Source: Teratosphaeria epicoccoides (lineage: Eukaryota; Ascomycota; Dothideomycetes; Mycosphaerellales; Teratosphaeriaceae). Taken from it: 64,000 nucleotides of DNA. The DNA is taken from NCBI GenBank assembly GCA_021401465.1, contig JADDMT010000037.1:124001-188000 (forward strand), read 5' to 3'. Under the pieces are notes generated by a model that was given only the letters and a program-made list of their open reading frames with translations, did not search any database and was not told the origin of the DNA. Shown here in pieces: positions 21,441 to 31,286 of the stretch. Both the position numbers and the translations under genes were made by a program. The first letter of the stretch is position 1. Each line of letters opens with the position of its first letter.

Positions 21441-22958
21441 ATGGGCAGACACGTCTATCTCACGCGTCTGGCCCTTGGTCGGTCGCCTTTTCAAGCTGTT
21501 ACCGCACAGAGTGACTTGCCAGTGCCCTCTAATGATGCGGCGCTACTGTCTGAGACGACGTCAAACTCGCATCAACTGGACCACGGCCGGCAGTACGATA
21601 TGAAGGGCCGGCCTGTCAGCCAAGCAACAGAAGAGCGCAAGACAAGCATGCGGCGAGCGCAGAACTCAGTCCTGAAGCTTGTAGGCGTGGTGCAAGATAG
21701 AGCACATTCCGATCACGACAATGCACTTCCCGCACGCATCAAACGCGAGGCGCGCTGCCAAGCTCTACAACGCGAAGATGAACGAAGCGAAGTGTTTGAG
21801 CTTTTGACCGTTGTAGCGCAACCTTTGCTATCGTGGTGGCTCGAATGCTTCACGCGACGAATCAAGGCTGGCCTATACGATCCCCGGTTGTCTTTCGGAT
21901 CGATCATGCGGCACGAATGGCGCCTGGTAGCGCATCAGGATTCAGGAAGCACATTCTCAGCAATCTATCCAGGCGCTGTCGCATTTGGTGCATATTCCGT
22001 GAGCCGAGTGATCGCTGCATCAGCGGTGGACGCTATGACTCAAGTAATTGCGAGCGCCATCTGGACACGCGGCATACCGCTTTCCCGGCCACAGCAAGAC
22101 CTTATCAACAGCCTCGTGCGACACGCTCTGGACGCAGTGAGGCTCGCTTTGGACGTCGCACTTCTGCCTCTGATGTTCTATTCTACTGCCCAGCAGATAG
22201 GTGTAGCCCCGACCTTGCCTCTTCTGCCACCGTTGCGTGCATTACTACCCGGAATCAGAACAATTTTTGATGCTGCATGGAAGCCGCGTTGGCACTGGTC
22301 CATCCTGTGGCCACTTTGCACCCCCGCAGCTCTTCTCCTGGCTTATACATATCTCCAAGGAGAAGTTAATGAAGGCACGTCAGTCGCAAGAGAGTCCACT
22401 GATTTGACTTACCCTGCCACCGACGATGCCCATCGGAACGTAGTGGCACCATCTTTCCAGCACGATCCACTGGGCCGCACGTTGTACGAAGGCTATCGTG
22501 TCAGACTTGGCATCATGCGTTGGTGTGGCTGGACAGCCACGCGCGACCTCTCCGCTGCTCAGCTCGAGGACAATCTTGCTGAGGATGGTGAGCGCTCGGA
22601 AAGGACATACCGTTGCTCTGCCCGTTTAGCGCAAATGCCCGCGAAATATTTGTCATGGCGACTCGACGAGCTGTTTGTGACGACACTTACAGTGCCTTTC
22701 GAATCTGTTATGTTGAACGCTGTCGCGACCGCGTATCTGAGCTCACGGTTGCCTTTGACCGAGCTGGGTGAGGCGCACCGGCTCCTACTGCAGGCTCCTG
22801 ACCAAACATCTCGTGCGTCGTTCGGCTTTCGCGCTATGTTCGACAACGTTGGAACGCAGGCCGTTAGACTGAGCTTCACGCTTGGTCTTCGCATTGCTGT
22901 CGAGGCTACCATGTTTGCGGGTCTTTACGGGATCGTCAAACACGCGGCGAAGCCTTGA
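21441..22958 (+). CDS. Multi-pass membrane protein, unknown
   Basis: A single-exon frame of 505 aa starting at an ATG. The first ~110 residues are polar and Arg/Lys/Gln-rich. Hydrophobic segments follow at about residues 118-132, 178-205, 230-252, 255-275 and 285-300 (SILWPLCTPAALLLAYTYL), and a weaker one lies at the C-terminus (LGLRIAVEATMFAGLYGIVK). The pattern fits a mitochondrial or other organelle membrane protein, but no family motif was recognised. Codon use resembles neighbouring housekeeping genes, and the frame is unbroken over 1.5 kb, so it is very likely a real gene. It shares a short divergent promoter with the coiled-coil gene. Confidence 0.7.
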   Translation: MGRHVYLTRLALGRSPFQAVTAQSDLPVPSNDAALLSETTSNSHQLDHGRQYDMKGRPVSQATEERKTSMRRAQNSVLKLVGVVQDRAHSDHDNALPARIKREARCQALQREDERSEVFELLTVVAQPLLSWWLECFTRRIKAGLYDPRLSFGSIMRHEWRLVAHQDSGSTFSAIYPGAVAFGAYSVSRVIAASAVDAMTQVIASAIWTRGIPLSRPQQDLINSLVRHALDAVRLALDVALLPLMFYSTAQQIGVAPTLPLLPPLRALLPGIRTIFDAAWKPRWHWSILWPLCTPAALLLAYTYLQGEVNEGTSVARESTDLTYPATDDAHRNVVAPSFQHDPLGRTLYEGYRVRLGIMRWCGWTATRDLSAAQLEDNLAEDGERSERTYRCSARLAQMPAKYLSWRLDELFVTTLTVPFESVMLNAVATAYLSSRLPLTELGEAHRLLLQAPDQTSRASFGFRAMFDNVGTQAVRLSFTLGLRIAVEATMFAGLYGIVKHAAKP

Positions 22959-23299
22959 CCATAGCCAACATCACGTACGTTCTGCAGTATTGTGGAAACA
23001 TTACGCCGCTTGAAGCCAAATATTCGGGCCGTGCGTCGATAAGGTGTGGGCCTAAAGAGGAATGTAGATACCTGAAGCAGCAGCTGACCTCGATGAGATT
23101 GGCAATGATATCCGCGACAGGTCACGGCGGATGTAGAAACAATGGGTGCGCCGGCAGTCAGGCGCGCCGCCTCAGATCGGACTTGACCGGAGTGCCAAAG
23201 ATCGACACAACAATCGTCCGGGACCGCACTGATCAGCTGTGCCCTTCATAGCGATAGATAGAACCACATGCCATACAAGTGCGGCGGCGGAAGTGTGTA
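22959..23299. other. Intergenic
   Basis: About 340 bases between the membrane-protein gene and the amidase relic. Nothing supportable; perhaps the lost 5' part of the amidase gene. Confidence 0.4.
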
Positions 23300-24295
23300 G
23301 TCGTTAGGAGCATTCAGATAGCCTGGACATTAGGCACAGGAACTCACGGCAGCCTCACCCGTCCTGCTGGCAATCTTGGCCTTCACGCAGTCAAAAACAC
23401 GCCAGGTCTTGTGTCGCGGCATAGCATCATCCCTGGCAGCTTCTACCACGACATGTCTGGGCCACTCACACGCAGTATGTCCGATGTCGCCGCTGTTCTA
23501 GATGCCATGGCAGGCCCTGACGCGCGACACTCTGGAGGATTCAGCTCGCAATTCGTCAGCAAAGGTGTCTAGAAAGGCATGAGGCCTGGCATTCTGTGGA
23601 GTTCATACTGGTCTACCGACTCCTATGTCAAATCACCTGGCGTGCGGGCGCTCGACGATCGTCGGGACGGCGAGCTGCGAGCTGCGGGTGCAAAAATATA
23701 CAATATCAGCATGCTGGGCATTGCGTCTGTTGCAAATCCCCTACCGTTCTGCTAATTCATCAGCCATCGACCCTGCTTTTGCTCAATCACCTGCATACGA
23801 CGCACTTCTCGCTGCTGCATACGCCGAGTGGCTTGAAGCGTGGACGTTTCCGGTAAATGACACACGTCACGGCATGCGCTCTTTACGGGACATTGCCCAT
23901 TGGATCGTCAATGCTATCACCGGTGCAGCGCGCAGCGGCTACTAATAGTATAATACGGAGACCGGCCAAGATTTGTGCAATTTAGCCATTGCGATTTAGC
24001 CATTGCGACTACGGGGACTCTTGGGAAAGCGTTTTGGACGGCCTTTGGGATGGGTAGGGGCATTGCTCAAACAGCAGTTCAAGGCGGGCTCGTGCTCGTG
24101 GAAGCTGACGGCGAAGTCGTACGCTTGGACGGCGTGCGGTCGCCGAACGGCGATGCTGGTGGCCATGGGAGCGCTTGTGCATTCGTTCCACCGTATGGCG
24201 GGACGCCCGTGGGGACAGTGCCCATTGGTCTACCTAGCTATAGTGGCCCTGCGGACTCTGCATTCATGGGCGGAAATAGGGCGATGCTAAGTCGA
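23300..24295 (+). pseudogene. Amidase-signature enzyme, decayed
   Basis: Collinear pieces of an amidase occur in changing frames. The first (about 23320-23572) has LGTGTHGSLTRPAGNLGLHAV, related to the Gly/Ser-rich amidase signature but with the Asp/Gly positions altered. It is followed by TPGLVSRHSIIPGSFYHDMSGPLTRSMSDVAAVLDAMAG, typical of the region after it. A stop ends this frame. The next pieces (about 23583-23690 and 23745-23945) carry GILWSSYWSTDSYVKSPGVRA and a Trp/Ala-rich helical segment. The last (about 23975-24290) resembles the amidase C-terminus (YGGTPVGTVPIGLP). Stops and frame changes separate the pieces and no intron explains them all. The catalytic Lys region was not found. 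Base composition is normal, so this is ordinary decay and not RIP. Confidence 0.7.
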
Positions 24296-24311
24296 TAACG
24301 GTGGCTGGCGC

Positions 24312-25010
24312 GATGGAGGATCTATGGCGCTGGAATTAAGGGCCAATGTAGACAAAATTGGCAGACGGCGCGTGGGCGATGGGATTCACTCTCCCCAGGT
24401 TTCACGTGCTGCGAAAACAGTCGGCAAACTTGTACTACGCAGGGAAGCATTGCTTTGTAGATCGTCGAGAAGGGGCTCTTCGTCTCGTATCAGCCATCGA
24501 AAGATGGCAAAGGCGAGAAAAGTCTTACCGGCGTCGCGAGCTGATCACGAAGGCATGCGAGGACTGCGGTGCGGGCAAAGCCGGCCCTCGCTTACAACTA
24601 TGTCGAAAGCTACGTCCTCCCCGACAGCGCTCTAGGTCCAGCCCGCGGCTCAATTTTGGCCCGTTCACGGCCATATACAAAGCGCCACTGGTCAGGCTCG
24701 CGCGCTGAGTCATGGTGTCTGGGTGTATTGGCTGTCGACCCAGCATTTGAAGGCCAAGGTACTGGACGGAACTCGTTGCATGGGGTTTCGAACGAGCAAG
24801 GCTGGAGGGCGTGGGCCGTAGTTGCATTGCTGCCTCGAATCGGGATAATTTCTATGTGGCGTGTGGCTTCGATGTGCAGTGCGGTGTTGCTGGCGACGAA
24901 GGACCTGATCTTGAGATGAGAGCTGAGCTGCGATCGATCGGGGGCGGCACAATCCATTTCTGGGATGGTGGGAAGCAGCCGGAAGGTGTCAAGGAGTATG
25001 GCGAGGAGTC
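24312..25010 (+). pseudogene. GNAT-family N-acetyltransferase, frameshifted
   Basis: Three collinear segments of one GNAT protein alternate between two frames. The first (24358-about 24580) holds LPRFHVLRKQSANLYYAGKH. The second, shifted by one base (about 24575-24780), contains the acetyl-CoA-binding core WCLGVLAVDPAFEGQGTGR. The third (about 24785-24985) returns to the first frame with WGFERARLEGVGRSCIAAS, then NRDNFYVACGFDVQCG, the usual beta-strand end of the fold. Two frameshifts, near 24580 and 24775, break the gene, and no GT-AG intron fits either place. It lies directly behind the amidase relic, so the two may have decayed together. Confidence 0.7.
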
Positions 25011-25953
25011 AAGACGTCGGCTTTACTCATGGCCAGCCCGAGCACGTGTTCATTAGCATGGTGCTCTATGGACGGGTGCAAGTTTGTTCTCAAATGCGTG
25101 TCAGGAATGAACGATCTTCGATCTTCGATTTCGATCCGGCTCACCTTCGCGCGAAGGTCATCTCGTAGTCGCAAGAATCGCCACAGCCGACTCGTTGGCA
25201 GGGCAGATGATCAGTCATTGACGTCGCAAGCTGACCGCGTAGAATCCCCGAGACGGCGAAATGTTATGCTGTTGAGCGATGCTCCGAGTCATGATACTGT
25301 CCGCAGAATGTTTGGCAAGCGCTGCGTATATCTCATCAATGTTTAATCTCGATGTGTCCGTCAGGGAATCAGGCAGCCATGTTTTTCCTCCTCCAAGCAG
25401 AACCTGACGTGGTCGTCATGGTTGAGGACTGGGTTACTATTCTAAGTCTTCAGAATCGTAAACAATCGGCTTGGCGTGGCTGAGACGTCTAGCCACGCGT
25501 TCTTCCCAGATCTGACTTGCCGTCGCCGCCACCAACCGCTATCACCATGTCTCGCATTCAATCTTTCTTTAGAACTGAGCCTGCAGTATGCCTCGGGGGC
25601 GAGAGATCGATAATGGCGCATGATGACTCCCCTGATTTTGTGACCTGAGCACGGATCGTGGATGGCGAATGCTTGCTCCAATCATTGCGCCGCCGCCAAC
25701 TTCGTCAACCAGCACAGCTCGCCATGTTGACCTCGCGATGGGTTGGGAATGATGACGCTGCAGCAACGACGCCGTCCAAAAGCTGGCGGCGTCGCACGGC
25801 AATATAAGCGTTTCTGTGCCACGAATTGACCTCTGCCCCTTTCCTCACTTTATTTGTCCAGCACATATCTCTTCATGCTTCTACGGCTGTACAACCTATC
25901 AGCAACTACGTTCGCATAATTACTTTGCCAAGCACAGTTTCATTACCAGCGGG
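25011..25953. other. Intergenic, upstream of GPI-protein gene
   Basis: About 940 bases with short overlapping frames only. It includes the promoter of the GPI-protein gene. No RNA gene or repeat seen. Confidence 0.45.
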
Positions 25954-26314
25954 ATGCAGTTCACCACCGTGGCAACGTCTTTGTTGGCCACCGTTTCCTT
26001 CGCCTTGGCACAGTAAGTGGCCTGGAGTGGAAGACAATATCTGTTCATCGCATCTGACAACGATCATCAGAAATGTGACTGGCGTTGCTTCTCCAACTGG
26101 CACTGGCAGCACAATCCCCTACAACAACAGCACGAGCAATGGCACTTCGCCCTCTGCCCTTCCTACCTCGTCAACTACTGCCAGCAATGGCGCCGCGGGT
26201 CTCGTCGGCTCGTCCGCTCTCAGTCTGATCGTCGCTGGCGCTGCCGCCTTTGTAAGTTGTCCTGACGTCGAGCTTCGTGGTCCATGGCTAACCGATGCCG
26301 TCTAGGTACTGTGA
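25954..26314 (+). CDS. Small GPI-anchored, Ser/Thr-rich cell-surface protein
   Basis: Three exons: 25954-26012, 26071-26251 and 26306-26314. The last exon holds only two codons and the stop. The product is 82 aa. The signal peptide is MQFTTVATSLLATVSFALA. The mature part is Ser/Thr/Gly-rich with three N-glycosylation sequons (NVT, NST, NGT). A C-terminal hydrophobic tail of about 18 residues follows SSTTASNGAAG, typical of a GPI-anchor signal. Intron donors are both GTAAGT-type. Such proteins sit in the cell wall or membrane; the role is unknown. The tiny last exon restores a hydrophobic end (AAAFVL), which supports the model. Confidence 0.8.
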
Positions 26315-27532
26315 AATTCTCCATTAGTTCCGATGGCATTGTTCTAGCAAGGCATAGCGGAGCTTGGGGCCAGAGGACAGGCGCAAGGCAGAGGCTGCTT
26401 TCGGAGATTAATAGAAACACACATGGCGTTCGTGAAAAGGAAACTCTGGATCGAGATACCCGTGCATGTTGTAATAGATCAGAAGCCGTGCAGGCCCGGC
26501 TTCTGCTAGATATTGCAGTGTGCATTGTAATGTAATGCAAGACTGCTACTGGCTTGGCGCTGCCCGTCCCAATCCATCACCCTGTCACCGAAGATCGAAA
26601 TAGTGCATCTCGACGGTTACACCCGCCGCAGCCAAAGTCTATCGATCACTGCCAGTGGCAAGCACTTCCTCTGTGCCATGCATCCAACACTACACCGCGA
26701 TATCAAATGTCGAGCTCAGAAGCCGGCGGCGAGACCGGGAAAGAGTCAGAATGGCAGAAGGGCGGCAGTCGCTTCCAGAAGTACAGATACTGTCGAATTG
26801 CGCGATTCCGCGCTAACGATCAAGCAGCAAACGGAATAGCGAATATTTCGACCCATGCCAGGAAGCCGCAGACCGAAGTCTGAGATGTCTGCGACGCAAC
26901 GGAGGGGATAAATCAATGTGTCAGGACTTTTTTCAGAGTTACAAGGATTGCAAGCAGAAATGGGTATAAGGTTCTTTGCTTCTTGTGGTTATCGCCGCTA
27001 ATTCGATTTTACACAGATGGATGAGATGAAGGGTCAGAAGCGCAGAGAGGGCAAAGGATGGTTCAATTGGTAGCATTCAAAATCTCTTCAGACGTAAGGC
27101 CACGACCCGATTCGATCTGACCTGTCGGCCAAAAGCAAAGAAGTAACACCTCGAGCTTGTCCGCAATCAATATATGTCCTTACCGTGCCGGCGCACGGGA
27201 TTGTGCGTGGCGCGAAATGATCAAATCGTTGAATTCTACGCCTGACCCGTCTCTGGACACCCGCTCTGCCCGGAAACTGTGAATCTCACCAAGCACACTC
27301 ACGACAGGTGTGATGGAAGGAGACTGGACAAGATAGGTCTTTGAATCGCTGACCCATCGATCGTTCTCCTCTGGGAGCTGTCCCGGGGCTTTGAGCTGGC
27401 TAGGGATGTCATTAAAGGAGTCACTCGTCATACCCGGCCTTCGCTTGCACATCTGGCATTCTTCGAGACTTTCGGAGTCGTGATTCCATTGATGTGTATC
27501 TGTGGTTATCCAGAGCCAACTCTCTCTCATGA
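26315..27532. other. Convergent intergenic region (1.2 kb)
   Basis: No gene I can support. A 138-codon minus-strand frame at 27180-27596 overlaps the 3' end of the SVP26 gene and has no family resemblance. 3' UTRs of the GPI gene and SVP26 are expected. Confidence 0.45.
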
Positions 27533-28322
27533 TCATAAAGGCCGTGTCCTTTCTCCTTTCCATAGCCCTAGCAGTTCTCCCGTCTCGCCAGCCCACTCTC
27601 TGACTCCATTCACAGCAGCCTTCGCCATGCCTGTCTGTGTCCCACTTCTCTGATGCCTCGTTCTACCTGTCACACTTCCAACAGTCCCTCCCGGTATGCC
27701 GCTTGCCGGCTCCTGCCCCGGGCTGATATAGCTGCTCCCGTGTCCAGTCGCATACTCCGAACCCAGACTCGGCAGCACATTTTCCCCTGCAGACAAGCTC
27801 ACGAAGAGAGCGAAAGGCACAAACCAGACATTGAGTCCGAAGAATGATGCGATCTCGGTGAATGTCGGAAGATCCTGCGCCTCCCAGTATCCATATCTGT
27901 CCTTGGCCGGCGGAGGCGCGCTAAAATGCCGAAACCATAGCCAATGGTTTAGAAGGACCAGGCCACAGCTCGCGATGAAGACCGGGTCCGTCAATTTGAC
28001 TATCGGAAACCTTCTCAGGTTCTGGAAGTAGACGACATGGCTTCCTATGCTCAATGCCGACAATGTCCAGGGCAGTCGGTCGACGACGGCAAGCAAGACT
28101 TGGACGCCAATGATGGCATAGATAAGGCGCGTCAAGATCTTCTTGGCGACTACGGTGTGTTCTTCGACTAGCTCGGAGAGGTAGTAGAGGCCGCTCGCAA
28201 TGGCGAGGGTGAGGAACAGGAAGGCGAGGACGAGTCCTGCGTAGCCCTGTACTGGTGGGTTAGCTTGGAGCCCCTGACGGGTGCGTGGGATGATCGCACA
28301 CCAATAATGGGAGGATCCACAT
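27533..28322 (-). CDS. SVP26: Svp26/TEX261-family ER-Golgi membrane protein
   Basis: Two exons: 28322-28302 (seven codons, MWILPLL) and 28246-27533, giving 244 aa. Splicing creates the family start MWILPLLGYAGLVLAFLFLT. The conserved ASGLYYLSELVEEHTV segment follows, and then RLIYAIIGVQVLLAVVDRLP. Four hydrophobic segments are visible before residue 150, and the C-terminal ~70 residues are Gly/Ser-rich and cytosolic. In yeast Svp26 is a cargo adaptor that packs certain type II membrane proteins such as mannosyltransferases into COPII vesicles. The role here follows from family membership. It is divergent from BUD23, with 255 bases between the starts. Confidence 0.93.
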
Positions 28323-28577
28323 GTTGGACTGGGCTCGCGAGAGATGTGAAGGTGTTGGAGAGCTAGGACCTCGACTCCGCTCGCGTCGCGCGTGCCTTCT
28401 CGATGCAGATGCCAAGTGTCAATGCGATAAGCTTATCTCAGTCGATCGTCGAGCTTCATCGAGGTCCGCTAACTCCGCGACTCAGAATTTCCGGCTTTCA
28501 ATGTTCGAGGGAGACACGAATCCTGCATGTCCTTCGTGATCGCACCGAGTCCGGAGACTCAGCAATAACGTGCGATC

Positions 28578-29402
28578 ATGTCGCGTCCCGAAGATATCCT
28601 TCCGCCTGACCTCTTTTACGATGACACCGAATCGCGAAAATACACCACATCCTCCCGCATAAAAAACATTCAGGCCGACATGACGAACCGCGCACTTGAA
28701 CTGCTTGATCCACGGGAACCATCATTCATATTAGATGTAGGCTGTGGCTCTGGTCTGTCCGGTGAAATTCTATCTAGCGTGCCCGAGGACGAAGGAGGAC
28801 CACATGTCTGGGTAGGGATGGACATCAGCAGTAGCATGTTGGGTCAGGCGCTGGCAAGGGACGTAGAGGGTGACATGTTGCTGGCAGATATTGGACAAGG
28901 TGTACCATTCCGGGCTGGTAGCTTCGACGCCGCAATATCCATCTCAGCGATTCAATGGCTGTGCAACGCAGAGACCTCAGACGTCTCGCCTGAAGGCAGG
29001 TTGAAACGCTTCTTCGATGGGCTGTACGCCTCCTTGAAACGAGGTGGAAAGGCTGTCTGCCAGTTCTACCCTAAGAATCAGTATCAAAAGAGCTTGATTT
29101 CGAACGCGGCGATCAAAGCTGGGTTTGGAGCTGGCATATTGGAAGACGATCCGGGGACGAAGAATGTAAAATATTACCTGGTGTTGACTGTGGGCGGTGG
29201 CGATGTTGTGGGCACGGTGAACGGAATGAGTGAGGTGGAGGTCATGGACGCGAGGCGGGCAGACCGAAAGAGAGGGAAGGAGCACGAGAAGAAGGGGAGC
29301 AAGGGATGGATATTGAAGAAGAAGGCGCAGATGGAGGCGAAAGGGAAGGTGGTGAAGCAGTCTTCGAAGTACACGGGGCGAAAGAGGAAAATGGCGTTTT
29401 AG
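28578..29402 (+). CDS. BUD23: 18S rRNA (guanine-N7)-methyltransferase
   Basis: A single exon of 274 aa, the usual length. It begins MSRPEDILPPDLFYDDTESR, diagnostic of the Bud23/WBSCR22 family. The SAM-binding motif ILDVGCGSGLSGE lies near residues 50-62, and the post-I acidic residue in WVGMDIS follows. The C-terminal basic tail, from KGWILKKKAQMEAKGK to YTGRKRKMAF, is the family-specific domain. The enzyme methylates a guanine in the 18S rRNA P-site region during 40S assembly, with Trm112 as partner. It is nuclear. It shares a short divergent promoter with SVP26. Confidence 0.96.
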   Translation: MSRPEDILPPDLFYDDTESRKYTTSSRIKNIQADMTNRALELLDPREPSFILDVGCGSGLSGEILSSVPEDEGGPHVWVGMDISSSMLGQALARDVEGDMLLADIGQGVPFRAGSFDAAISISAIQWLCNAETSDVSPEGRLKRFFDGLYASLKRGGKAVCQFYPKNQYQKSLISNAAIKAGFGAGILEDDPGTKNVKYYLVLTVGGGDVVGTVNGMSEVEVMDARRADRKRGKEHEKKGSKGWILKKKAQMEAKGKVVKQSSKYTGRKRKMAF

Positions 29403-29650
29403 TGGCTGGAGATGAGAATTTCGTCTGAGCGATATGATGATACCCAAGGAGCATTGGTTGCAAGGTAGCATGCATGCACTTGGCAAGAGGCGAACACGGT
29501 GGCCCACACAGATGCATTGCCGGAGCGTCTCATGACCGCGCAATCTTGGAACCCCGTATACACCGCGATGGCGGGCGTCCTTGCTAGCCAATCTCCTGCA
29601 TCTCGACATCTGAGCGCATGCTGCCACTAAATCGAACCTTGCCCGGGGCA

Positions 29651-30306
29651 CTAATTTGTCGACAAAGCCACCGTGGCGTCGCTGGAGATACCGGTCTGTG
29701 GATCAGTCAGCATTCATGGCCATTTCGGCCAAGCTTTTCGCTATCACTTACACTGACAGTGGTGTCTGATGGAAAGCAGACTTTGTTATTGAAAGTCAAG
29801 CGCAAGTGTGTGACCTCCAGCTTCAGGCCCTGTGCCAATGATTTGAAAAGCGTCTCAAGTGTCGCGGACTTGCGTAGCCTGCAGTGCGTGATCGCACCCT
29901 TGTACACGACCTTGAAGTCGATCGTTGCGCCTGGCAGCAACCCAAGCGAGAGGTCGAGGGTCTTCGGCAGGTGGGATTCCTCGCTCGTAGTGATCGTGGC
30001 TGTCCCCTCCGCAGAATTAATGATGCTGTCGTTGGAAAGGCTGAATATGCTCGGTCTGGTCGTCGCATTCGTGCTTGGGGTGAAGATTCCAGAACTGTCG
30101 TCGTCGGGATTACTGTCAGACTTGTGCGTCTTGACGACCTCGAGCACAGCCCCAGTGACCAGCTCGGTGAAGGTCTTGAGACGTTGGTGATTGGTGTAAG
30201 CAGCAGCTTGACCCCAAGTGACTCCCACAGCTTCTGGCGGCACCTCGATCGTGCAGCGGGAGAGTACATTGCCGGGTGCGACATCGATGATAATCTTTAA
30301 AGACAT
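29651..30306 (-). CDS. Possible ubiquitin-like-fold protein, unknown
   Basis: Two exons: 30306-29752 and 29695-29651, giving 199 aa. The GTAAGT donor and CACAG acceptor keep phase 0. The N-terminal part (MSLKIIIDVAPGNVLSRC) and the C-terminal part (VTHLRLTFNNKVCFPSDT, continued by exon 2) both look like beta-grasp strands, separated by a Ser/Asp-rich linker near residues 65-110. The segment TIDFKVVYKGAITHCRLRKS followed by a short helix (LETLFKSLAQGL) fits a ubiquitin- or SUMO-like order. No diGly end is present. I do not recognise a named family. It is convergent with BUD23. Confidence 0.6.
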
Positions 30307-31027
30307 AGTGACGTGAGCTTTTGCTTGCTTGCTTCGATCTGCGCAAACTTGGATATCCGTTACACATGTGGTGGACGCACAGAAGTGGAGCAAAATGGCG
30401 GGCCCTCGAATGTGCAAGCGCTTGACGGAATGACCCAAGGCGTTGGCCTCCACTCGCTTCTCCAAGCGACGAATTTGGAAGGCACGGCGAGGCGCTCTTC
30501 CCTGGTGTAGGGCGACGTCTCGGCAAATTTGCAAGCTTTGCAAGAACGCGACAGTCGGTTTCATGAGGGTTTCGAGAGGTGCGTGGTAACATTCAAAGAC
30601 TGGTACTCATTCCCATATTACACGCCACACGCCAAACGAGAGATCCGCGCTCCTCGACCATGGACCGTGGCTTGTTGGCCGCCGACACAAGCGCTGTTAT
30701 CTTCCCTCTTTACATCCTTCCACAAATGGTTCGGATACCTCAACAACGCCAACTCGACCTGATCAGTGTACTGCGCAAAGACTTCTTCAGCCCACAGCCT
30801 CATCACTACCGCCTCGACTAACGCCCCCATCGCCTCAGCAAAATCTTCCACGCCGATTCTGGACAGGAAGCGAACCCCGTCGCCTTTGTATCCTCAAATC
30901 CAGCCTCATTCAGCTTAGCGGGTATAGCATCTGGGCTTGACCGTCCGCCATCAGCCCAGGTGAAGGAGCAGCTGGCGCATCAGGCACATACTCACCTATT
31001 GCCAGCTCGGCATTTTCTGGATCGAAG
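30307..31027. other. Intergenic
   Basis: About 720 bases. A 77-codon minus-strand frame at 30618-30851 has moderately protein-like composition but no upstream continuation and no family match. It may be a gene relic. Otherwise nothing seen. Confidence 0.4.
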
Positions 31028-31286
31028 CTAACTCTCGCTGCATTTGACCTTCGTACCGTCACGACAAGTTACTTCCGAGTTGCAGGTGCACTCAAAATGA
31101 GCCTCCTATCACGCGTACTTTGATCAGTATCCAGTGCAAGCGGACATAGCATAAATAAGCTATGGACACCCAGGAGGCAGTCTATGGACGTACCATTGAG
31201 CCACAAGCGGCTCTGCAAAGGGCCTGAACGGCGGTGACGGAGGTAGCAGAGACTAGCAGCGAGATGATGAGTGTCACGATCTTCAT
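31028..31286 (-). CDS. Small secreted cysteine-rich protein, 56 aa
   Basis: Two exons: 31286-31194 and 31105-31028. The 88-bp intron has a GTACGT donor, a TACTGAT branch site and a GATAG acceptor. Exon 1 gives a clean signal peptide, MKIVTLIISLLVSATSVTA, followed by VQALCRAACGSM. Exon 2 gives the rest of the mature chain, including ECTCNSEVTC and a terminal KCSES. The mature chain of about 35 residues has six cysteines, which can form three disulfides, and is otherwise polar. This is the profile of a fungal secreted effector-like or antimicrobial-like peptide, but I see no family and assign no activity. The frame is too short for ordinary ORF finding and depends on the intron model. Confidence 0.6.

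Noticed and set aside
27180..27596. 138-codon minus-strand frame after SVP26
   Set aside because: Overlaps the SVP26 coding end, no family resemblance and most likely 3' UTR. A small real gene cannot be fully excluded.
28977..29651. 224-codon minus-strand frame over BUD23
   Set aside because: Antisense shadow, Leu/Arg/Ser/Pro-rich; BUD23 itself is unmistakable.
30618..30851. Possible enzyme C-terminus on the minus strand
   Set aside because: Protein-like composition, but no motif and no continuation upstream in any frame.
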